A stretch of 64,000 nt of DNA from positions 3,348,001-3,412,000 of the forward strand of contig JANATG010000002.1 in the NCBI GenBank assembly GCA_029449235.1, given 5' to 3'. Position numbers and translations under genes: made by a program. This document shows, piece after piece, positions 57,301-64,000 of this stretch. Below the pieces are notes generated by a model. The model saw only the letters and a program-made list of their open reading frames with translations. It did no database searches and had not been told where the DNA came from. Origin of the DNA: Linnemannia schmuckeri (Eukaryota; Mortierellomycota; Mortierellomycetes; Mortierellales; Mortierellaceae). The stretch's first letter is position 1, and every line of letters starts with the position of its first letter.

Positions 57301-59813
57301 GTGAACAGCGTTGGAGGAGGGTGATCACTGTTCATGGTCGCCCGACCCCTCTCCGCCGCCTGACCGTTTGTCGATGATTGCCGCATGTTGATCTCGACGA
57401 CCATCTTTTTCCGGTTGAAGTGGTAGGAAAAGTAAAAGATGGGGCAACCGCTGTTATAGATCCATTGGTCCGCGAATCCCTTCGTCTCAAGTCCGCTGAC
57501 CTTCCGGCATGTCTTCACGAACCAGTGTGTGCCAATAGCGTTGTGCGTCAATTCTCCGCTCATGACCGAGACCAAGATCTTGGGGATGACACGAGACAAG
57601 CCGCGAGAGGAACCGCCCTTGGACATTCGTTTATCGAGCATGTGAAGAACCAGTGGCGCTTTTAGTCCAATGAAATCCAGGTCATCTTGATCGATCGGGT
57701 AGGCGATGTTAGGATTGTAAAGTGGCGGCCGATCCTTATCGATAACGCAACACCGTTCAATGTCTTTCTTCATCCTGAACCGATATTCGTTGTTGCCAAA
57801 CATCTTCTTAAGGAACAGCGACGAGACAAAGTTGGTCAAGCCGACGATAATCCAGATATCGGGCCAGGACTTAGGGACGATATAGATACCGAACCACTGC
57901 TGAGCCAAGGCTTGTGTGAGTAGCTTCCGTGTCTCGTACACTTGGTCGATGACATCCTCTGGATGGAGAAGCGACGTGCTACAGATGGCCATGGATGCAG
58001 ATGTAAATGTCGGAGCCCAGGCATCCTCCACAAACACCATCTTGAACGAGGCAAAGGGATATGATCCGATCTCGTGCATGAAAAACTCCATTGCTTTGAC
58101 CATGAATGCACAAGTGTATCGAAGTTCAATAGCCCGTCCAGGTGGACAGAAGGCAAACATGTCGGGTATTGATCCACGGATCTGCGCTGCCGTTGGCTTT
58201 TCTGGGGCGTCATCCTGATCATCGTCGTCTCTCTCACCAGTCTCGGTGTCGTCTCCTTGCTCCTGAATAGCATAGTCCTGGGGTCGCAACTTGATCACCT
58301 CGAACACTCCGGCGACAAAGGAGATCGAAGCGGCCGGAGTCGGGACCGGAATACTGTAATGAAAGATGGTCTTTGTCTGTACGGAGGGATGTCGGGTTTG
58401 TTGTAAGAGATCGCCACTACAAATGACTTGCACTTTCTCGTCATCATTGTAATCGTCCGGGGACCAGCCCTCGACATCCTCATCCAGATCTTCCTCTGGT
58501 GCGAATGATGGCACGATAAAATCGATGTCCCATGTGCATCTCTCTGACAAACGATCCAAACAAGGGAGCCACAGCCTGGTGGCGCCCGGGAGTGGCTGGT
58601 TGATGGTATATACAGAATGCGCCCGCTATTTGTGCCAAAGAAGGATATTCAGTACCTGTGATACTTACTTCAGCTACTGTTAGCTAAAAAATTCATAACG
58701 TTTGAAGGCATGACGTACGTTGGGTGCATTAATTGGATCAGGTCCGACAAAGAAGACGCCTGCCGTTGGGTTCTCGAGCTTGAAGACAATTCGAACAATC
58801 AATGTCGCAAAATTGACTCCAGAGCTCAGAACTGGTGCAGCTGCTGGTGTTTGGGGTGTTGATGGCTCTGGCGTGGCTGTTTCTAGTACGAAGATAATTG
58901 TCATAGCAAGCACAAATGTCAGGGCATGGTGCTTAGACGCCTCCCTGCTTAGGCTCATTTGATATTCCAGAATGCGACCTACCTCTAACAGTGTCGATAA
59001 TGTTGGATGCTCTATTGATGGTGTCCTCGTCCATCTATCGTCAGAGTCAAATACGAAGGAAATTATTAGTTATTGATTCGTTAATCAAAATCCTGCTATA
59101 AATATCGCTGATGTTCCTGGGATGATGCTTACCAAGCTGGGAATAATCATTCCTTTTGGGATCGCAATCGCCAGCTCTCCCTCATCGTCCTCGGCAGTTG
59201 CCATAGACCAGCGACGCTTCAGATCCGGGTGGTTGTTGACTGTGCCTTCCTTGAGTAGGTCGAGTGATTCCCTGACAGAGTCCTGATAGGAGAAGTTGCA
59301 CGGCACATTGTTGATCGACACCGACGTGACCGCTACAAATCATAAAAAGTAACAAGGTTTTGTTAGTCGTTTTGCACACCCTGACTACATTGATACATCC
59401 GGGAAAAAGTTAAAATAATAATCCTCGTGAGATTATGTACCACTTTGTCGACAGTTAATGTGCAACATCGTCAGGTCCTCCATCAGAGGCAGGATGTACA
59501 ACTCAGTGCAACCCTAATAAAATGAAGTAAACACGACAGTCGAGGGTAAACATTTGCTTGTCTTTAAGGTAGCATTTGACAGTTGGTAAAAAAGACCATA
59601 CGAAGTTCATACCATGAGAGTTTGCTTGCAAAAGTCCACATCTACTGCAACCTTTTGGTGACTTGTGTAAGGTTATGAATACAAATCAAAGAAAAAGCGG
59701 TTAGACAAGAGAACTCTCATTCCCTTTCATTCCTTCGCCCACAACATATTAAACAGTCAGAGAGAGGGCACTTATAATGTGTATGGTTTCCGGTTGATTT
59801 CGTTCTTCTGCAT
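51336..59813 (-). CDS. TAF2: TAF2 fused to four bromodomains
   Basis: Ten exons: 59813-59776, 59664-59613, 59513-59441, 59332-59133, 59034-58983, 58882-58719, 58625-56568, 56469-55134, 55079-53401, 53324-51336; 2,546 aa. Residues 1 to about 1250 are TAF2: PYTLSHQKVAVDVDF, INCRQS, QPLPGATRLWLPCLDRLSER, LAQQWFG where M1 peptidases have HEXXH (catalytic residues absent, as in other TAF2), LRFEQPDFMWAAQL, and the HEAT-like part FSDNYYVSTLVSALGHS. After a Pro/Ala linker come four bromodomains (about 1420-1525, 1673-1773, 1861-1969, 2000-2093), each with PMD and the acetyl-lysine-binding Asn (SNCFLFN, SNCRKFN, QNCVNFN, SNCATFN). The tail is Ser-rich, then Lys/His and Arg/Asp/Glu repeats. Intron 1 (59775-59665) is AT-AC. 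The fusing intron (55133-55080, 54 nt) has donor GTGTTT and branch-like TTACTAAT before TTTAG; no ATG or promoter room exists for a separate bromodomain gene. Confidence 0.88.
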
Positions 59814-60461
59814 CTTGAAAGCCGTTTAACCCAAGAGGGTGACACTCTCTCGGCAGGCGCTGCTCTTCGTGTTGTGCGCCTAGATGGCGAGCAGTTGAGT
59901 GATGGCGAGAGCAGACTGTGTTTCGCGATCGTGCTTGCTTGATGCGTGTGGCGTTGATGTCAGAGCAAGTAAAGCAACAGTCGACGGCTTCGAGGCGTTT
60001 GTCGTATATCGCCCGTCGAGGAATGAAAACGTGAGGTATGAGTCTGTTAGAAGTTGTCGGTTGTTGACGATGAGCGATTTGTGTTGTTCGTGCTCTGAGT
60101 GGACGCGTACAGCCTGCTCAGATGGGAGTGCGTGCGTGCGTGTCTCACAGCTGAGGAGTGAAGTGTTCGAATAGGAAGGAAGAATAACAAAGTATGCGTG
60201 TGAGGTAAGGCTTTTCGAAAGAAAGGCGATCAGGGAAAGGGAGCGATTGGGCACTGGTTTCGATGCAGTTACGTGTGGGCAAAAAGGAGACAAATAATGG
60301 ACAACTTGGACCCTTTTATAGCGAACTCAACGAAATGTGGCTTAGCTTATCACGTGACATAAACAACTTATGGCTCTTGTCCTGCGCACTTTTTTCTTTG
60401 TATTGACCACGCCTCCTCGTCCCCCTCTTCCCCTTTACACTCACTTCTCTCGCATTCCACC
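59814..60461. promoter_or_regulatory. Divergent promoter region, TAF2 / MetAP1
   Basis: 648 bp between the two start codons. Open frames on both strands (for example 59880-60293 minus) carry no conserved motif and are read as non-coding. A CACGTG-like site (TCACGTGAC) occurs at 60350-60358, about 105 bp before the MetAP1 ATG. Confidence 0.5.
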
Positions 60462-62096
60462 ATGGCAACATCATCAGACCAGCTCTGCCAGGGACTCAAC
60501 TGCTCAAAGCCTGCCGCTCTTCAGTGCCCCACCTGTCTCAAGCTCGGCATCCCCAACTCCTTCTTCTGTTCACAGTCATGCTTCAAGGACAACTGGGTAC
60601 ACTCGTTTTTCGAAGCAGACAGCCAACAACCTTCTTATCAACAGGGTATAAATGTCCAGCCTTGACCAGCGCTTCTAATCTCCGCCTCGATTTCCACTAC
60701 TTTTTGAACTCTTGCAGGGCACTCATAAGGCTATTCACAAGATTGCCGCCATGGCCAATGGTCCCGCTGGTGGTACGCTATCTTGCTTGTCCCGACATTT
60801 ACTGGCGCGGCGCTCTCTCAAATCACATCAACAATACAGACCCAGGAGAACTAAGAGAGAAAGTTAACCGACCTATGGTTTTTGCACCTGTTGTTACTAA
60901 ACTTACTAGAGCAAGGCGGATCTGACCCATGGCCTGGTTACAAGTACTCTGGAACTTTGAGACCCGTGTACCCTTTGTCGCCTCGTCGAGCTGTTCCTGC
61001 TCACATCCAAAAGCCAGACTACGCTGATACCGGTATTCCTCTGTCGGAGCAAAACATCCGCAGCTCTTCTGTCATTGAAGTTCTCCCCAAGGAAGATATC
61101 GACGTCTTGCGCAAAGTCTGCAAGGTGACGTGCTGTTCCCCATCCTCTGTCAATAATTGCAGGACCATTACTCAGCTACGCTGGACAACAGGGCATGGAC
61201 AATGGACGACTAGGGTGCTGGGAGTATTTATTTAGGTCAAAGTAACCTGAAATCTCACGCTGTACAACAATTCTTTTTTTTTGGAATTAGATCGCCCGTG
61301 AGGTTATCGACATTGGAATCGCGGCTGTCAAGGTCGGTGTCACCACTGACGAGATTGACCGCATTATTCACGAGGCAACCATTGAGCGTGGTGGATATCC
61401 ATCTCCTTTGAACTACAACGGATTCAAGAAGTCATGCTGCACATCAGTCAACGAAGTCATTTGCCACGGTGTCCCTGATATGCGCCCCCTCAAGGATGGA
61501 GATATTGTCAACTTGGATGTCTCTGTCTACAAGGATGGCTTCCACTCCGATTTGAACGAGACTGTGCCAGTCGGCAACGTCGATGCCAACGGCTTACGTC
61601 TGATCAAGAATGCCAGAGAGTGCATGGAGAAGGCCATTGCCATGGGTACGTCTGTTGCTCTTGTTTGTTATTGTTAACGGTTCGCCGATCTCCTATCCAT
61701 TGACTCAACTAGTTCCTCTGACATTGATCACTTTCAACTCCCTTTTCGTCGCTTTTAGTCAAGCCTGGTGCTTTGTACAGAGATTTGGGTAACGTTATTG
61801 AGAAGCACGCTAAGTCTGAAGGATTCCAGGTCGTCAAGACATACTGCGGCCATGGCGTCCACAGACTTTTTCACTGCGCTCCCAACATTCCCCACTATGC
61901 CCGTAACAAGGCCATTGGTGTCATGAAGGTCGGACATGTCTTCACAATTGAGCCAATGATCAACGAAGGAACCTGGAAGGACGAGATGTGGCCCGATAGC
62001 TGGACTGCCGTCACTCAAGATGGAAAACGCTCGGCTCAGTTTGAGCAGACCATGGTCGTCACCGAGACTGGTGTCGAGATTCTTACCGCCCGCTAA
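60462..62096 (+). CDS. MAP1: Methionine aminopeptidase 1
   Basis: Exons 60462-60596, 60718-60772, 60910-61124, 61291-61645, 61759-62096; 365 aa. N-terminal zinc-finger unit (CQGLNCSKPAALQCPTC...CSQSCFKDNWGTHKAIH), characteristic of eukaryotic type 1 enzymes that dock at the ribosome. Catalytic pita-bread fold: SPLNYNGFKKSCCTSVNE, ICHGVPD, the metal-binding Asp pair in VNLDVSVYKDGFHSDLNET, CGHGVHRLFH, FTIEPMINEG and FEQTMVVTE. It removes initiator Met from nascent cytosolic proteins. The third exon could start at 60910 or 60916, both in frame (a two-residue difference). Confidence 0.95.
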
Positions 62097-63654
62097 GAAA
62101 GAAAAAAATTACGTTCTCCCTCCCTTCCTCCCATCTCGTTTCACCCACACATTATTATTCACGTCATTTTCACACCTGACCCATAGGAAAGTGCATTCCC
62201 AAATCATTCAAAAATGAATAAAAAAAGCAACTATAGAATACACGGCTTTAAGTCAGAAAAACGGAAGTGTGGAAGTATGCCACCGTAGGAGAGGGTTTCT
62301 ATTTTCCAGGCAAGGAATGAATGGATGGCCTTGAGCTTGAGGGCATCAGGCTACTAGGCTCTAGAGGACGGTCCGTAATGTTTTAGTGAAATGGTTACAG
62401 TAATCCGGAGCGCGGCAGAGAGAGCGCCGTTTTGGCCGAGGCAGCCGGATTTGGATGCACTTGGTTAGTCTTAACCTAAGAAATAATAGGAAAAGGATGT
62501 GGGCGAAATGGGTGTATTAAACAGGGAGAGAGACGTCTATGTGCGACGATGCACGCTCCTATTGCGTCCGTGACCTCTCCAAGACAGAGTTGTATGAATG
62601 TGATAAATGTCAAGGAAACTCACTCTCTATAGATCGTAGAAGAGAGTGCGTGAGTGCGTGAGAGCGTGAGTGCGTGAGTGCGTAAGAGCCGGAAAACGAG
62701 TGACACGCCTCCCGCCCTCCTTTCTTCCTTCCCTCGCTGCTCTCTTCGCCATTCCAATGCCTTTTTTTTTGACTCTCACTAAATGTTATAACAGTGGTCA
62801 CCGGCTCAGTGAGGCGTAGAGAGGCATTGGCTGCTCGAGTCCAGGGTCAAAGAAGTTTCTTTTTCGTTGATACACAAACCGGTAATACGTGGTGATAGGG
62901 TGCCACTTTAGGGGGCTAGAAAACATTAAGACAGTTCTTTTTCGTCAGCGACGTTTGAATTCATAGATAAATTTCTTGGTATGCCTCACACAGCCATCTT
63001 AGTGCACTCAATCAACAAATGTCAACGAGTGAAAAAAAAATTACTTATTTAACCCAACTCTTTTTTGTACGCGCAAAAATTCATTCGCTGACCAAAAATC
63101 TTCGCCGAGTGACTGCTGAATGACGCGTTTTCCACGCTTGTACCTGGTTCCTGGATTCGCACTAAGACCATTAACGTTTGAAAAACAGCTATGAGACAAA
63201 AAATAGAGAAAAAGCGAGGAGAACCGGGTCCCTATTCTACTAAGTGAAGCTTTGGTGTGTCGTCCTTGTTGTCCTGGTAGCAATGGAGGCATTTGAAATG
63301 TTTAATCTTTGTTTTTTCAACACATGCAGGAGTAATAGAATGAAGCAAAATCTGCATTATCACTATCGCCCTCAATATGATTAACTGTGAGCCACCCTGA
63401 TCTCTTCTTTTTTTCGTTCGTTGCACATGAAGAACGGCAAACTTATTTTTTTAGGGACAAAAAAGATGGCGCCGTGAATCAAAACGATTTACAGATATAT
63501 ATCCAAGAACAGACTCATTCCCTTTCTTTTTAATCATCATGATCTTCAGCTGAAGTATCTCTCCTGCTCTTCCCTCCTTCGTCCTCCTCTTTTCTCCTGT
63601 CTCTCCGTCACTATTCTTTAAAAAAAAAGGGGGGGGGCAACTTTTTGTGCCACA
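62097..63654. other. Intergenic, about 1.5 kb
   Basis: No gene supported. Contains short imperfect tandem copies of GTGAGTGC/GTGAGAGC (about 62643-62690) and an A9G9 homopolymer junction near 63620-63637. Confidence 0.5.
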
Positions 63655-63963
63655 GTGGCACTCGCTTCTTTTTCTGCTACTGTGTCAAGTGCCAAAACTA
63701 ATGATACCCCCGCCGGTATCTCTACTACTGCCACATCTGATTCGACAACAAAACCAAACCTGAAAGCCACACTTTCTACATCCATTCTCAAAACCGCATT
63801 TAATAACTCCGAATTTGCACTCGCCAGTATCAACACCTTCTCGAGGGACATCACCCATGTGGTTATGGAAACTCGATTCACAGGCGGATACGACGAGATC
63901 TGGGACGGTGGCGAGGAGTCGACCGTCACCTTGAACGTCTACCAGATGAGTCCCGAGTTCTAG
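63655..63963 (+). CDS. Possible secreted-protein exon, start missing
   Basis: About 102 codons reading VALASFSATVSSAKTNDTPA, then a Ser/Thr-rich stretch and a more ordered end (FTGGYDEIWDGG, LNVYQMSPEF) before TAG. The beginning resembles the back half of a signal peptide. No ATG lies in frame upstream before the A9G9 run, so this is either a second exon after an acceptor at CCACAG (63650-63655), or a gene broken at the homopolymer. No family recognised. Confidence 0.25.
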   Translation: MALASFSATVSSAKTNDTPAGISTTATSDSTTKPNLKATLSTSILKTAFNNSEFALASINTFSRDITHVVMETRFTGGYDEIWDGGEESTVTLNVYQMSPEF

Positions 63964-64000
63964 GGCAACGTCGTATGCATTCACTGGGTCCGGATCCGCA

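Noticed and set aside
59880..60293. 137-codon minus-strand frame upstream of TAF2
   Set aside because: Lies in the TAF2/MetAP1 promoter, is not needed for the TAF2 N-terminus, and shows no conserved sequence.
1..64000. CRISPR arrays, rRNA, tRNA genes, bacterial-type operons
   Set aside because: None seen; the window is eukaryotic, and no complete tRNA or rRNA pattern was found by eye.

Overview
The window is nuclear DNA of an early-diverging filamentous fungus. Its intron-dense genes (short GTA[A/C/T]G...[T/C]AG introns), extended non-coding DNA with long homopolymer runs, and protein repertoire fit Mortierellomycota (Mortierella/Linnemannia type). That assignment is an inference from gene style, not from a phylogeny. 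All exon boundaries were worked out by hand from splice signals, reading phase and family conservation.

Layout, left to right. 0-2.4 kb: three same-strand genes for small secreted proteins. 4.4-14.2 kb: an F-box protein with RPEL motifs; CCDC97-like and U2SURP/SR140-like splicing factors sharing one short divergent promoter; and a secreted alkaline phosphatase with a seven-copy 18-bp minisatellite upstream of its start. 16.3-23 kb: COX23-like twin-CX9C protein, mitochondrial GrpE (Mge1), a ZCCHC9-like zinc-knuckle protein and an FAD-dependent monooxygenase with an 11-nt micro-exon. 23-29.4 kb: gene-poor DNA with short repeats and a near-perfect 124-bp-arm foldback element. 29.5-41.4 kb: secreted double-psi beta-barrel protein, aquaporin, a protein with four RRxS motifs, threonine dehydratase, lipoyltransferase and mitochondrial PP2C (pyruvate dehydrogenase phosphatase type). 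41.4-45.8 kb: a graveyard with a broken TALE homeobox and a decayed CTP synthase fragment. 45.8-62.1 kb: CTP synthase, a GPI-anchored cysteine-rich protein, cytochrome c, a giant TAF2-four-bromodomain fusion and methionine aminopeptidase 1. The last 1.9 kb is nearly empty.

Themes. Mitochondrial housekeeping is strongly represented (COX23, Mge1, lipoyltransferase, PDH phosphatase, cytochrome c), as is nuclear gene expression (CCDC97, U2SURP, ZCCHC9, TAF2). Lipoyltransferase and the PDH phosphatase are neighbours, and both would maintain the pyruvate dehydrogenase complex.

The two most notable observations: (1) a predicted 2,546-residue protein joins the TFIID subunit TAF2 to four bromodomains; (2) two unrelated genes, lipoyltransferase and TAF2, are only restored to a conserved frame by introns that begin AT and end AC. 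Their 5' sites (ATATGT and ATAAGT) look like ordinary U2-type sites with G1 changed to A, and each 3' site ends in C.
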